Below, piece after piece: positions 27,444 through 36,948 of a stretch of 64,000 bases of DNA. Position 1 is the stretch's first letter. Every line of letters starts with the position of its first letter. Origin of the DNA: Rhodospirillales bacterium BBD 1991-14 (lineage in GTDB: Bacteria; Pseudomonadota; Alphaproteobacteria; Kiloniellales; Kiloniellaceae); the NCBI GenBank assembly GCA_001657395.1, contig LYSY01000004.1, positions 361,942 to 425,941 on the forward strand, in the 5' to 3' direction. A program made the position numbers and the translations under genes. The notes under the pieces were generated by a model. The model worked only from the letters and a program-made list of their open reading frames with translations. It was not told the origin of the DNA and ran no database searches.

Positions 27444-28622
27444 TCACTGATCGACCACGAAGCCATCGCGATGCGCGCGCATTGCGACCGGCCGCGATAC
27501 CTTCGGCGCAACCTTATCGATATTGTCGATCAGGTCCATGCCGATTCCCGGGCGTGTGGGGATTTCGATGAAGCCGTCTGTGACCGGCGGTACCGCGTCG
27601 ACCAGATGGGCGCCGCGCAGCTGATGGTCCGGCCGGTCCGCCGCGGTGGGGTCGGAGAAATCCAGCCCCACCGTCGGGTACTCCTGAATGGCGAAGTTGG
27701 GAATGGCGGCATCGAGCTGCAGGCAGGCGGCCAGGGAGATCGGCGACAGCGGGTTGTGCGGGATCACCTGGATGTCATGTGCCTCGGCCAGGGCTGCGAT
27801 CTTGCGCGCGCCGGTGATGCCGCCGCAGATGCAGACCGAAACCCGCGCATAGGCCAGCGCCTTGCGGGCGATATGGGCCTGGAACTCGAAGAGAGAAAAG
27901 AACCGCTCGCCGGTGGCGACCGGGACCGTGACCTTCTCGGCGATACGTGCCATGGAATCCGGGCTCGTCGGTGCCATCGGGTCTTCATAGAACATCGGCC
28001 GGTAGGGCGCGATTTCGTTTCCGAAGACGATGGCTTCGGCCGGTGTCAGGCGGCGGTGGATCTCTATGCAAAGATCGACGTCCGGTCCCAGCGCCTCGCG
28101 CAGATCCCGCACGATCTCCACGGCATCCTCGATCTTCCGGGCATGCGGGCGGTGATAGGGAACCGAACGATCTTCGTCGAGGAAAGGGTTCAGATGGCCG
28201 ATGGCGGTAAAGCCGAGGTCCTTCAGCTCCAGGCAGCGGGCAATCATTTCCTCCCGCGTCTTCGCCTTCACATGAGCATAGACCCGTGCCGTCCGGCGGG
28301 TTGGCCCGCCGAGCAGTTGGTAAACCGGAACGCCGAAGGCCTTGCCCTTGATATCCCAAAGCGCAACGTCGACAGCCGAGACAGCGCCGGAAAGCGCGGC
28401 ACCGCGGAAATGCGACCAGCGGGTCAGAACGTTCCAGTGATGTTCGATCGCGCCGGCGTCCCGGCCGACGAGGTATTCGCCGCATTTCTCGATGGCCGTC
28501 GCCGCCGGCTCTAGCTGACCCCAGGCGCCGCACTCGCCGGTGCCGGTGAAGCCGTCTTCCGTTTCGATGACGGCATAGAGAAAGCGGTCGGCAAAGACCG
28601 GTTTGACGCTCTTGATCTTCAT
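27444..28622 (-). CDS. Sugar-acid dehydratase, enolase superfamily (galactonate/mannonate dehydratase-like)
   Basis: 392-residue mandelate racemase/muconate lactonizing enzyme-like protein. Metal ligands are Glu187 (CIEIHRRL), Glu213 (FYEDPM) and Glu239 (TGERFF); His189 and His289 (IPHNPLSP) are the acid/base candidates. The EIH motif resembles the DxH of D-galactonate dehydratase, with Glu instead of Asp. It lacks the KxK motif of TarD, so it acts on a different acid sugar. It lies 25 bases after the CapA-like gene and 37 before tarD. Confidence 0.8.
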   Translation of the reverse strand: MKIKSVKPVFADRFLYAVIETEDGFTGTGECGAWGQLEPAATAIEKCGEYLVGRDAGAIEHHWNVLTRWSHFRGAALSGAVSAVDVALWDIKGKAFGVPVYQLLGGPTRRTARVYAHVKAKTREEMIARCLELKDLGFTAIGHLNPFLDEDRSVPYHRPHARKIEDAVEIVRDLREALGPDVDLCIEIHRRLTPAEAIVFGNEIAPYRPMFYEDPMAPTSPDSMARIAEKVTVPVATGERFFSLFEFQAHIARKALAYARVSVCICGGITGARKIAALAEAHDIQVIPHNPLSPISLAACLQLDAAIPNFAIQEYPTVGLDFSDPTAADRPDHQLRGAHLVDAVPPVTDGFIEIPTRPGIGMDLIDNIDKVAPKVSRPVAMRAHRDGFVVDQ

Positions 28623-28647
28623 GAAGACTTCCGGATCCCTTCTGCGC

Positions 28648-29754
28648 TCAGGCGGCCTTGGCCGAGGATCTGCGGACCAGGGCGGCATCGGCGCCGCGCC
28701 GCTCGACGGCCGTGCCGAAAGGGGCGGAGCGTTCCTCCAGTTGGCGAAGGATGTCGGCCCCCTCCGGCTGGGCCGGATCGGCAATGCCTACCAGGTTTTC
28801 CGCGTTCCGCCGTACCGGCACCACGGAGATGTCCCTCACTCCGGCTTTCGAGGCGATGAGCCGGATCATGATGCCGTCGAGATTGCGGCCCTGCATGCGT
28901 ACCCAGTCGAAGGCAAAGTTTCCGAGGCTGTAGAAGACCGGCTTGCCCTTGTAGAGTTCGGCCCCCTGGACCACGTGCGGGTGGTGGCCGAAGACCACGT
29001 CGGCTCCGGCATCGATGGCGGCGCGTCCGACGGTCTGCTGATAGTCGGCGATTTCCGTACTGCCGGAGATACCCCAGTGGCAGGACATGACGACCACGTC
29101 CACATGCTCGCGCAGCTTTCTGATATCCTCTTCCATGGCCGCAAGCTCCTCGCTGTCCGGCACGGTGAGGATCAGCGGCGGTGTGCCGGGCATCTCCAGC
29201 GCCCGGCGGCCCGGCTGATAGCCGGTGTGGATCTTGATGGTGGCGCAGCCGGCACTTTCCGGCGTCGCGGCGTGGTTCACATGCCAGAAGACGGAGGTGT
29301 AGCTGAGGAAGCCGAAGCGCACGCCCTTGGACTCAACGATTGCCGGTTTGCGCGCTTCGGCAAGATTGGCGCCGGCCCCGCAGTGGGCGATGCCGGCAGC
29401 ATCCAGGGTCGCGTTGCTGGTGAGGGCGGCCCGCGGCGGATAGCAGACGTTGCTGGCACAGGCGAAGGCCTTGAAGCCGGCGGCCTTGTAGCCCTCCACC
29501 ATGCGCGGGTCGCTGTGGCGCCACAGCAGCTTGTGGGCGATGTCCGGGTTCTCCGGGTCCTCGGACGGCGGGCTGAGCGGGCCTTCGAGTTGCCCGAAAA
29601 GAACGTCTGCGGCATTCAGGGTCGCGCCGACACGCTTGAAGGCCTGCGCCGGATCGCCGCGGCCCTGGATGTTGGTGTCGCCGACCAGCAACAGCGTCGC
29701 CTCGTCGGCGGCTGGTTGCTGGGACCAGGTCCAGGGGGTCGCGTCCTCGGTCAT
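28648..29754 (-). CDS. CapA family metallophosphatase-like protein
   Basis: About 368 residues. LLLVGDTNIQGRGDP, FGQLEGPLS, ASNVCYPP, MSCHWGI and VFGHHPHVVQGAELYKGKPVFYSLGNFAFDW are the ordered motifs of the CapA/PgsA calcineurin-like family. Family members are linked to poly-gamma-glutamate export or act as peptidoglycan/phosphate ester hydrolases. No signal peptide or membrane anchor is seen, so this one seems cytoplasmic. ATG 29754 follows GGAGGTGACATCC. Its place among tartrate/sugar-acid genes is common in soil and marine proteobacteria but its role there is unknown. Confidence 0.82.
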   Translation of the reverse strand: MTEDATPWTWSQQPAADEATLLLVGDTNIQGRGDPAQAFKRVGATLNAADVLFGQLEGPLSPPSEDPENPDIAHKLLWRHSDPRMVEGYKAAGFKAFACASNVCYPPRAALTSNATLDAAGIAHCGAGANLAEARKPAIVESKGVRFGFLSYTSVFWHVNHAATPESAGCATIKIHTGYQPGRRALEMPGTPPLILTVPDSEELAAMEEDIRKLREHVDVVVMSCHWGISGSTEIADYQQTVGRAAIDAGADVVFGHHPHVVQGAELYKGKPVFYSLGNFAFDWVRMQGRNLDGIMIRLIASKAGVRDISVVPVRRNAENLVGIADPAQPEGADILRQLEERSAPFGTAVERRGADAALVRRSSAKAA

Positions 29755-29776
29755 GGATGTCACCTCCGTTTCTGTC

Positions 29777-31540
29777 CTAAGCGTTGGCCACATAGCGGTG
29801 GCGTTCGTGAATTCTGCGCTGTGTGGGGTCGGGCCTCGGCACCGCGGACAGCAGCGCCTTCGTATAGGCGTGCTGAGGGTTGTCGCAGACGGCCAGCGCC
29901 TCGCCGATCTCGACGATCTCGCCCTTGTACATCACCGCAACCCGGTCACAGAAATAGCGGATCACGCTGATGTCGTGGCTGATGAAGATGAAGCTGAGGT
30001 TCATCTGCCGCTGCAGCGAGAGCAGCAGGTCGAGGACCTGGGCGCGCAGGCTGACGTCGAGGGCCGAGGTCGCCTCGTCGGCAACGATTACCCGCGGCTC
30101 CGGTGCCAGGGCCCGGGCAATGCAGATGCGCTGGCGCTGGCCGCCGGAAAAAGCGTGGGGATAGCGCTCCAGGACCTCGGCTTTCAGGTCGACCCGCTCG
30201 ATCAACTCGACGACGCGATCGCGGATCGCCTTCGGCTTCCAGCCCATCATCAGCAGCGGCTCGCCCACCACCTGTTCAATAGTCATGCGCGGATTGAGGG
30301 ACCCGAAGGGGTCCTGGAAGATCATCCGGATTTCGCGGTAGATCTGTCGCAGTTCCGCCTTGCTCACTGCCTCGATATCGACCTCGGATCCGTCGCTGCG
30401 GCGATAAAACACCGCGCCGCCGCTGGGGTCGATCATGCGCAACAGACAGCGCCCCAGTGTCGTCTTGCCGGAACCGCTTTCGCCGACGATGCCAAGATTC
30501 TCTCCCTCGCGCAGGGTGAGGTTGACGTCCGAGACCGCGCGCAGGGCGGAGGTTTCGCGCTTGAAGAAGCCCTTGTGGACGACAAAGTCCTTGACCAGGT
30601 TTTCCACCCGCAAGATCGGCTGCGTCTCCGCACCGGGGCTCTGGGTTTGCAGTCGCGACTCCGCCGGCCTTTCCAGCCGGAGGGCCGAGCCGATCAGCAT
30701 GCGGGAGTAAGGATGGCGGGGGTTCTTGAAGATCTCCTCGACCGGCCCGCTTTCCACCATTTCGCCGTGCCTCATGACGCAGACCGTATCGGCGATCTCC
30801 GCCACCACGCCCATGTCGTGGGTGATGAAGATCACGGCCATGCCGAACTCGTCTTGCAGCTCTTTGATCAGGTCCAGGATCTCCGCCTGGGTGGTAACAT
30901 CAAGGGCCGTGGTCGGCTCATCGGCAATCAGAACCGAGGGATTGCAGGCCAACGCCATGGCGATCATGGCGCGCTGGCGCATGCCGCCGGAGTACTCGAA
31001 AGGATAGCGGTCGACGGTGGTTTCGGGGTCGGGGATCTCGACCCGGCGCAGCAGTTCGATGGTCCGCGCCCGGCGGCCCTGCTTGTCAAGCTCGGTGTGG
31101 AGTTTCAGTGCCTCCTCGATCTGAAAGCCGATCTTGTGAACAGGGGAAAGGGAGCTCATGGGCTCCTGGAAGATCATCGAGATCTCCTTGCCGCGGATCG
31201 CGCGCACCGCACGCCCGCGCGGGTCCAGGGCCGCCAGATCGACGACGCGCGCCGCATCGCCGTCGACGCCATGGAGCCGGATCTCGCCGGCGACCACCTT
31301 GCCGGGGCTGGGCACGATACGCAGGATCGAGCGTGCCGTGACGCTCTTGCCCGAGCCGCTTTCGCCGACGATACAGAGAGTCTCCCGCCGCCTGAGGGTG
31401 AAGCTGATGTCGTCGACCGCCTTCAAGAGTCCGGTGCGCAGGGCGAAGTGTGTGGAGAGGTTCTTCACCTCCAGCACCACATCCTCTGCGGGGTCTGCCT
31501 GCTGCGGGAAGGTCGGGAGATCGGCGGCTGGCGTGTTCAT
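29777..31540 (-). CDS. Dual-domain peptide-type ABC transporter ATPase (fused DppD-DppF, GsiA/YejF-like)
   Basis: About 587 residues with two complete nucleotide-binding domains. First: [36 protein letters not shown]. Second: [36 protein letters not shown]. Each is followed by a short oligopeptide-transporter extension. It would energise both permease subunits downstream in the operon order. ATG 31540 starts the Pro-rich leader before the first domain; the stop of the upstream permease is 16 bases away. Confidence 0.93.
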   Translation of the reverse strand: MNTPAADLPTFPQQADPAEDVVLEVKNLSTHFALRTGLLKAVDDISFTLRRRETLCIVGESGSGKSVTARSILRIVPSPGKVVAGEIRLHGVDGDAARVVDLAALDPRGRAVRAIRGKEISMIFQEPMSSLSPVHKIGFQIEEALKLHTELDKQGRRARTIELLRRVEIPDPETTVDRYPFEYSGGMRQRAMIAMALACNPSVLIADEPTTALDVTTQAEILDLIKELQDEFGMAVIFITHDMGVVAEIADTVCVMRHGEMVESGPVEEIFKNPRHPYSRMLIGSALRLERPAESRLQTQSPGAETQPILRVENLVKDFVVHKGFFKRETSALRAVSDVNLTLREGENLGIVGESGSGKTTLGRCLLRMIDPSGGAVFYRRSDGSEVDIEAVSKAELRQIYREIRMIFQDPFGSLNPRMTIEQVVGEPLLMMGWKPKAIRDRVVELIERVDLKAEVLERYPHAFSGGQRQRICIARALAPEPRVIVADEATSALDVSLRAQVLDLLLSLQRQMNLSFIFISHDISVIRYFCDRVAVMYKGEIVEIGEALAVCDNPQHAYTKALLSAVPRPDPTQRRIHERHRYVANA

Positions 31541-31556
31541 GGCGCGCGGCGCTCCC

Positions 31557-32714
31557 TTAATCCGCGTAGGGGTCGGCGGCATCGCGCATGCCGTCGCCGA
31601 GGAAGTTGAGGGAAAGCACCGCGATGACCACCGCAAGGCCGGGCAGCAGCAGCCAGGGCGCCGTGGCGACGGCGCGCACATTCTGCGCCTCCTGAAGCAA
31701 TACGCCCCAACTGACCACCGGCGGGCGCAGGCCGATGCCGAGAAAGCTGAGCGCCGTTTCCGCCAGGATCATGGTGGGGATCGCAAGGGTCAGGGTGGCG
31801 ATGATGTGACTGAGGAAGGAAGGCGCCATGTGACGCAGGATGATGCGCACCTCGCCGGCACCGTCGAGCTTGGCGGCGGCGACGAAGTCCTCCGTCTTCA
31901 TCGAGAGAAACCGCCCGCGGACTTCCCGTGCCAGGCTGGTCCAGCCGATGAGGGAAATGAGGACCGTGATCAGGAAATAGACGGTGAGAGGGGACCAGTT
32001 CTGCGGGATCGCCGCCGCGAGGCCCATCCACAGCGGGATCGTGGGAATGGCTTTCAGGAATTCGATGGTCCGCTGGATGATATCGTCGATCAGGCCGCCG
32101 TAGTATCCGGAGATGCCGCCCAGAAGCACCCCGACGAAGAGACTGACGAAGACTCCGACCAGGCCGATGGACATGGAAACCCGAGCGCCGTGGACGATCC
32201 GGCTCAGCATGTCGCGGCCCAGGCGGTCGGCGCCCAGCAGGTAGAAGGGGTCGCCCTTGTTCACCGGCCCGATCAGTTTGGTCTGCAGGGGGATGAACCC
32301 CAGCAGCAGGTAGGGGTCGCTTTGGACGAAAAAGCCGACAGGAACGATCTTGCTTTCGTCGGGCACGAAGGTGCGGCGGATCGCCACCGGGTCTATCTCC
32401 ACCTTGTAGCCGGTGACGTGGAGGCGGAATTCGGAGCCGCCCGCACCGTCGGGCACGAAGAAGCCGAGGCTCTGGGGCGGTGCATAGGTGTGGCGCGTGC
32501 TGGTCTGGTTGGGCGGCAGCGGCGCCAGGAACTCGGCGAAAAGCGCCACCAGGTAGATCGCCAGCACCACCAGCCCGCTGACGACGGCCAGGCGGTGGCG
32601 TTTGAAGCGCCACCACATGAGCTGCCATTGGCTGGCGTAGGCGGAGTTCCGACCATCGGCAGCGCCGGTCTCGTCGCCGGGGGGCAGGGTCTGAGGGGTA
32701 TCTGAAAGCGCCAT
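31557..32714 (-). CDS. Dpp-type ABC transporter permease (DppC family, enlarged periplasmic loop)
   Basis: 385 residues, about 90 longer than the DppC-like protein at 15813. After TM1 (LAVVSGLVVLAIYLVALFAEF) there is an inserted periplasmic segment of roughly 90 residues before LLGADRLGRDMLSRIVHGARVSM. The EAA loop is KTEDFVAAAKLDGAGEVRIILRHMAPS. The insert is typical of a clade that imports larger oligopeptide-like or glycoside substrates. Confidence 0.9.
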   Translation of the reverse strand: MALSDTPQTLPPGDETGAADGRNSAYASQWQLMWWRFKRHRLAVVSGLVVLAIYLVALFAEFLAPLPPNQTSTRHTYAPPQSLGFFVPDGAGGSEFRLHVTGYKVEIDPVAIRRTFVPDESKIVPVGFFVQSDPYLLLGFIPLQTKLIGPVNKGDPFYLLGADRLGRDMLSRIVHGARVSMSIGLVGVFVSLFVGVLLGGISGYYGGLIDDIIQRTIEFLKAIPTIPLWMGLAAAIPQNWSPLTVYFLITVLISLIGWTSLAREVRGRFLSMKTEDFVAAAKLDGAGEVRIILRHMAPSFLSHIIATLTLAIPTMILAETALSFLGIGLRPPVVSWGVLLQEAQNVRAVATAPWLLLPGLAVVIAVLSLNFLGDGMRDAADPYAD

Positions 32715-32723
32715 CGGTCGGCC

Positions 32724-33713
32724 CTATCCGTAGCGGATGCGCGGATCGAGCCACGCCAGCAGCAGGTCTGAGACCAGGGTTCCGACCACGGTGAGAATGC
32801 TGAGAATCATGATAAAGCTTCCGGCCAGATACATGTCCTGCGACTTCAGAGCGATGAGCAGGACCGGGCCGGTGGTCGGCAGGTTGAGGACGATGGAGGT
32901 GATGGCCGCGCCCGAGACCAGCGACGGCAGCTCCCAGCCGACCTGACTGACGAAGGGGTTGAGGGCAAGCCTGACCGGATAGCGGATCAGCAGCCGGCCC
33001 TCGGAGACGCCCTTGGCCCGCGCGGTCTCCACGTAGGGCTTGTTGAGTTCGTCGGCCAGGTTGGCGCGCATGACCCGGATCAACCCAGCGGTGCTGGCGG
33101 TGCCGATAATGATCACCGGGATCCAAAGATGCGCCAGCAGGTCCCAGAGCCTGGCCCAACTCCAGGGCGCTTCCGCAAACTCCGGCGAGAAGAGGCCGCC
33201 GACGCTCTGCCCGAAGAGGGTGAGCGCGCCGTACATCAGGATCAGAGCCAGCAGGAAGTTGGGGATGGCCAGACCCAGAAACCCCAGGAACGTGAAGACA
33301 TAGTCTCCGAGCGAGTACTTTTTTACCGCGGAATAGACACCGATGGGGAAGGCGACGACATAGACGAAGACCAGCGAGGCCAGGGAGATTACGAAGGTCA
33401 GGCCGACGCGGTCCCAGAGCACGTCGGAGACCGGGCGCTGATACTGGAAAGACCAGCCGAAGTCCCCCTCGAAGAGGATGCCCGTGATCCACTGCCAGTA
33501 TTGAATGACCAGGGGCTCGTCGAGACGATAGCGCTTCCGCAGGTTCTCGACCTCGATGCTGCTGATGTCACCGCCGTCGGCCTCCAGGGTCGATATGTAG
33601 GTGTCGAGAAAGTCTCCCGGCGGCAGCTGCACGATCGCGAAGGAAACGATGGAGATCGCCAGCAGGGTCGGGACCATGAAGATCAGGCGTCTGAGCACGT
33701 AGTTGGAGAGCAT
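32724..33713 (-). CDS. Dpp-type ABC transporter permease (DppB family)
   Basis: 329 residues with the usual start MLSNYVLRRLIFMVPTLLAI, then QLPPGDFLD. The EAA-loop segment is ELNKPYVETARAKGVSEGRLLIRYPVR and the end is WLDPRIRYG. Downstream gap of 9 bases to the DppC partner. Pairs with the gene at 31557. Confidence 0.92.
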   Translation of the reverse strand: MLSNYVLRRLIFMVPTLLAISIVSFAIVQLPPGDFLDTYISTLEADGGDISSIEVENLRKRYRLDEPLVIQYWQWITGILFEGDFGWSFQYQRPVSDVLWDRVGLTFVISLASLVFVYVVAFPIGVYSAVKKYSLGDYVFTFLGFLGLAIPNFLLALILMYGALTLFGQSVGGLFSPEFAEAPWSWARLWDLLAHLWIPVIIIGTASTAGLIRVMRANLADELNKPYVETARAKGVSEGRLLIRYPVRLALNPFVSQVGWELPSLVSGAAITSIVLNLPTTGPVLLIALKSQDMYLAGSFIMILSILTVVGTLVSDLLLAWLDPRIRYG

Positions 33714-33774
33714 CGCCGCGATCTATCCGCTTTCTTTCTGCCGCTTCATCATAGACCCCGGACGCAGAGACAGC

Positions 33775-33803
33775 GACCCCGGCACCCGACGGGTGCCGGG
33801 GTC
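33775..33803 (-). other. Perfect 13-bp stem-loop after the second binding-protein gene
   Basis: GACCCCGGCACCC (33775-33787) and GGGTGCCGGGGTC (33791-33803) pair perfectly around a 3-base loop. It lies 24 bases after the binding-protein stop, in the 113-base gap before the permease gene. There is no T-run, so it is more likely a stabilising or attenuating intercistronic hairpin than a full terminator. Confidence 0.75.
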
Positions 33804-33826
33804 ATTGCCAACCTGATCTCGGATCT

Positions 33827-35761
33827 TCAGCCGTTCCTGCCGCCGACGAAGTAGTAGGTCGGTGGATTGGTCGGCCCCGGCGGCGCGAACCAGTAGGAAC
33901 CGTGCATCGTCCGCGGCACGTTCTTCATGCGGTTCGACACGATGCCGTAGCCCGACTTCGGCACCACGATGCCGATGGTATAGAAGCTGTCGGCGGCGAT
34001 CTGCAGGATCTCGCGCATGGCGTCTTCGCGCTTCTGCGCATCGGCCAGAGAGTTCACCTCGTCCCAGAGTTCGAGCTGGCGCTTCACGTGGGCCGGCGGT
34101 TCCGTCCCGCCGTCGCGGCCGCGCTGCCAGTCGTACCAGGGAATGCCATAGGCGGCATTGTGATGCATCGGCACCCAGGGGGTCGGCCGCAGGAAGGCAT
34201 CGCGGGCGCCGCCCGGGAAGTCCTCGATGATCACATCGTGGTCGTTGGCGTTCTTGCGCGAACGTACGAGGGACCGTTCGACGATGTCGACGCGCGCGTT
34301 GATGCCAACCTTTTTCCAGTGCTCCACCACCATCAGGCTGGAATCGGCCATGAACTTCTTGTCGGCGCGGGTGAGGATGGCGAATTCGATGGGCTTGCCG
34401 TCCGGCCCCAGGCGCCAGCCGTCTGAGTCGCGCTGCCCGAAGCCGGCCTTGTCCAGAAGGGCATTGGCCTTGTCGACGTCGTACTCGGTGAACTGCATGG
34501 CGAGCTGCTCGTTGTAGAGCGGTTTGTAGCTCGGCAGCACCGCCGTCTGCATGGGCGTACCCTGACCGATGAAGACGAGGTCGATGATCTCCTGGCGGTT
34601 GATGGCATGGCTGAGGCCGGCGCGGAAATCCTTGTTGGCCAGCACCTCGCGCAGCACCGGGTCCTTGTGCATCTGGTTGAAGGAGTAGGTGGCGAGATTG
34701 GAGTCCGAGGGGATCAGCTCGAAGAAGTCGAAGTCCGCCTGCGCCCGGCCGTCGAACAGCACGGCCTTGTTGGCGACAGTGTTGACCATGGTGCCGATCA
34801 TGTCGATCTCGCCCGCCAGGGCCTTCAACAGCAGAACTTCCGGGTCCTGGACGATCTCGAAGACCACACGGTCGATATAGGGCAGTTGCTGACCCTCCGG
34901 GTCGACCTTCCAGTAGTAGGGATTGCGCTCGGCCACCACCTGGTTGCCGTCGCCGTAGGGCAGCGTGACCATCCAGGCGTTCAGGGTTGGCTTGTCCGGG
35001 TTCAGCCAAGTGTCCGCCTTGATGCTGAAGAGATCGGCCCAGGAACTGGCACCGGACTCCGCGACCAGGGCGTCCAATCCCTCCTTGTTGAAGTCGGGAT
35101 GGAACTGGCGCATGTAGTGCGCCGGATACTTGGTCAAAGCGTCGCCGCCGATCTGCGTGGTGACCTGGGCCATGCCTTCCAGAAAGCTCGCCTTCGGCTT
35201 CTCGAAGGTAACCGTGAAGGTGATTGCGTCGACCTTTTCGATCTTCGCCGGGCTTTCCTTGCCGGCGCGCAGGTAGCCGGGAAACTCGGCCAGATCCGAA
35301 TGCTGGAAGACATTCTCGTAGGCGAAGAGGATGTCCTCTGTGTCGAAGGGGTCGCCGTCGGACCATTTCATGCCTTCGCGCAGAGTGATGGTGTAGACCC
35401 GGGCGTCCGGGCTCACTTCGTAAGAGGCGGCGATGTTCGGGACCACGCCGGTCCAGTCGGGCGTCCAGTGAAACATGTGGTCGTAGCCGACGGTGCGCAG
35501 GTTCCAGGTCGGCGCGCTTGGCTTGGAGCCGGTACGCCAGACCCCGCCGTAAACACCGATACTTTCCAGCGGCTCGAGAACCCGCGGGTTCTTTGGCAGG
35601 CGCTCGGCCAGCGGCGGAAGCTTGCCGGCCTCTACCAATGCCGTCAGTTGCGGGGCCTCGGTATAGGGTGCGGCAAGGCCTGTGCCTGACGCCATCGATA
35701 CGGCGGCCGCAAAGGCAGCCATGGCGCCAAGGGCGCGCTTGCCCGTCCATTCCTCTGACAT
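33827..35761 (-). CDS. ABC transporter substrate-binding protein (SBP_bac_5)
   Basis: About 644 residues with a cleavable signal peptide (GAMAAFAAAVSMASGTGLAAPY). It has the large SBP_bac_5 fold: NIAASYEVSPDARVYTITLREGMKWSDGDPFDTEDILFAYE and the late WVPMHHNAAYGIPWYDW. ATG 35761 follows GGGGAGGACGGATCACC. As the first gene of an operon with sugar-acid dehydratases, it may bind a sugar acid or glycoside instead of a peptide; this is inferred only. Palindromes resembling IclR operators lie directly upstream. Confidence 0.88.
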   Translation of the reverse strand: MSEEWTGKRALGAMAAFAAAVSMASGTGLAAPYTEAPQLTALVEAGKLPPLAERLPKNPRVLEPLESIGVYGGVWRTGSKPSAPTWNLRTVGYDHMFHWTPDWTGVVPNIAASYEVSPDARVYTITLREGMKWSDGDPFDTEDILFAYENVFQHSDLAEFPGYLRAGKESPAKIEKVDAITFTVTFEKPKASFLEGMAQVTTQIGGDALTKYPAHYMRQFHPDFNKEGLDALVAESGASSWADLFSIKADTWLNPDKPTLNAWMVTLPYGDGNQVVAERNPYYWKVDPEGQQLPYIDRVVFEIVQDPEVLLLKALAGEIDMIGTMVNTVANKAVLFDGRAQADFDFFELIPSDSNLATYSFNQMHKDPVLREVLANKDFRAGLSHAINRQEIIDLVFIGQGTPMQTAVLPSYKPLYNEQLAMQFTEYDVDKANALLDKAGFGQRDSDGWRLGPDGKPIEFAILTRADKKFMADSSLMVVEHWKKVGINARVDIVERSLVRSRKNANDHDVIIEDFPGGARDAFLRPTPWVPMHHNAAYGIPWYDWQRGRDGGTEPPAHVKRQLELWDEVNSLADAQKREDAMREILQIAADSFYTIGIVVPKSGYGIVSNRMKNVPRTMHGSYWFAPPGPTNPPTYYFVGGRNG

Positions 35762-35843
35762 GGTGATCCGTCCTCCCCAAAAGTGCGTCCGGCAGCTGCA
35801 AACTGCTCTCTTGTGATCTGCGGAAGACTGGGAGTTTGTTATC

Positions 35844-35884
35844 TTTTTGTCAATCAACAAAAAACTTTTTCATTCAATGAAAAA
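35844..35884. promoter_or_regulatory. Two AT-rich palindromes, candidate IclR-type operators
   Basis: TTTTTGTCAATCAACAAAAA (35844-35863) and TTTTTCATTCAATGAAAAA (35866-35884) are adjacent inverted repeats. The second is a perfect 9-bp palindrome around one base. They lie 83-123 bases upstream of the binding-protein start. A related sequence sits in front of the IclR gene, which supports a shared regulator. Confidence 0.55.
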
Positions 35885-35955
35885 TATAAGTCAATCCTCA
35901 CGTCGGCCTGTCGTCGAGAATCGTGGGTATCGCTTTGAAGAAGGCGCGCGCGGCG

Positions 35956-36819
35956 TCAGTCGTCGAAGATCTCGACCATGGTTCCGCCGTCCTGGGCCAC
36001 CCGGTGAACCGGGGCCTGGGGGCCGTCCGTAAAGCCCAGGCGCCGCGAGATGTCCGCGGCCGCTGTCATGATCTTCTGACCAAAGACGCCGGGGTCATTG
36101 CGGGGAAAACGGGTGGTCACACGGGAGACGGAGAGGGCGCCGACGACATGGCCGTCGCGCCCGCGGATTGGTGCAGCCAGGCAGCAGATTTGCTGTTCGT
36201 ATTCCTCAAGATCGACGGCGTAGCCCTGGGCGCGGGTATTGTCGAGTTCCTGCAGAAGCCCGGCCCAGGTGGTGATCGTCGACGCCGTGAACTCGGTAAA
36301 GGGCTCTTCGCCAAAGACCTCCTTCAGGGCCGCCTCCCACAGCCAGGCGGTCAGGACCTTGCCGGCGGCCGTACAGTGAAGCGGCGCGCGTACGCCCAGC
36401 CGCGGGGCCATGCGGATCATGCCGCGCCCTTCGCGCTGATCGACGAAGATGACCTCGCCGTGGTCGCGCAGACCCAGCGACACCGTATCCCCCAGCTCAT
36501 CGGCAAGGCGGCCCAGCACCGGCTGCGCCACCTGGTGCAGGCGCAACCGCCCGGTGAAGGCCGAGCCGACCTGGAAGGCCCGCGGGCCGATATCGTAGAG
36601 GCCGGTCTGTTCGTCCTGGCGCACATAGTCGCGGTGCCGCAGCGTTTCCAGCAGCCGCGAGGTTGTCGCCGGCGTCAGATCGAGACGCCGCGCGATCTCC
36701 GAGAGCGATAGCGAGGCTTCTTCGGCCAGCACCTCCAGCACGCGCAGGCCCCGGTCCAGCGTGCGCGTGACCTCAACCTTGGTTCGGGTTTTGGTCCTGC
36801 CGCGTTTCAAGTCCGCCAT
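35956..36819 (-). CDS. IclR family transcriptional regulator
   Basis: 287 residues. Winged helix near residues 20-80: TRTLDRGLRVLEVLAEEASLSLSEIARRLDLTPATTSRLLETL. The C-terminal effector domain has RMAPRLGVRAPLHCTAAGKVLTAW, the family hallmark. It lies directly upstream of the importer/dehydratase operon on the same strand, with the operators between. It likely controls that operon and itself. Confidence 0.92.
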   Translation of the reverse strand: MADLKRGRTKTRTKVEVTRTLDRGLRVLEVLAEEASLSLSEIARRLDLTPATTSRLLETLRHRDYVRQDEQTGLYDIGPRAFQVGSAFTGRLRLHQVAQPVLGRLADELGDTVSLGLRDHGEVIFVDQREGRGMIRMAPRLGVRAPLHCTAAGKVLTAWLWEAALKEVFGEEPFTEFTASTITTWAGLLQELDNTRAQGYAVDLEEYEQQICCLAAPIRGRDGHVVGALSVSRVTTRFPRNDPGVFGQKIMTAAADISRRLGFTDGPQAPVHRVAQDGGTMVEIFDD

Positions 36820-36913
36820 GGTTTTCCTCGGTTTACTACGCGATGCCTGTCATTGCCGAATACCGGCGGGCTGCCGGGCGACTCCATCCTTCAGCATGAG
36901 GGATGAGACCGAA

Positions 36914-36932
36914 TTTTTCAATCAGTGATAAA
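36914..36932. promoter_or_regulatory. Third copy of the IclR-type operator-like sequence
   Basis: TTTTTCAATCAGTGATAAA matches the palindrome at 35866-35884 at 16 of 19 positions. It is about 95 bases upstream of the IclR start, between that gene and the hydrolase-fold gene. It fits autoregulation; binding is inferred. Confidence 0.45.
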
Positions 36933-36948
36933 TTGAGCGGTGAGGACG

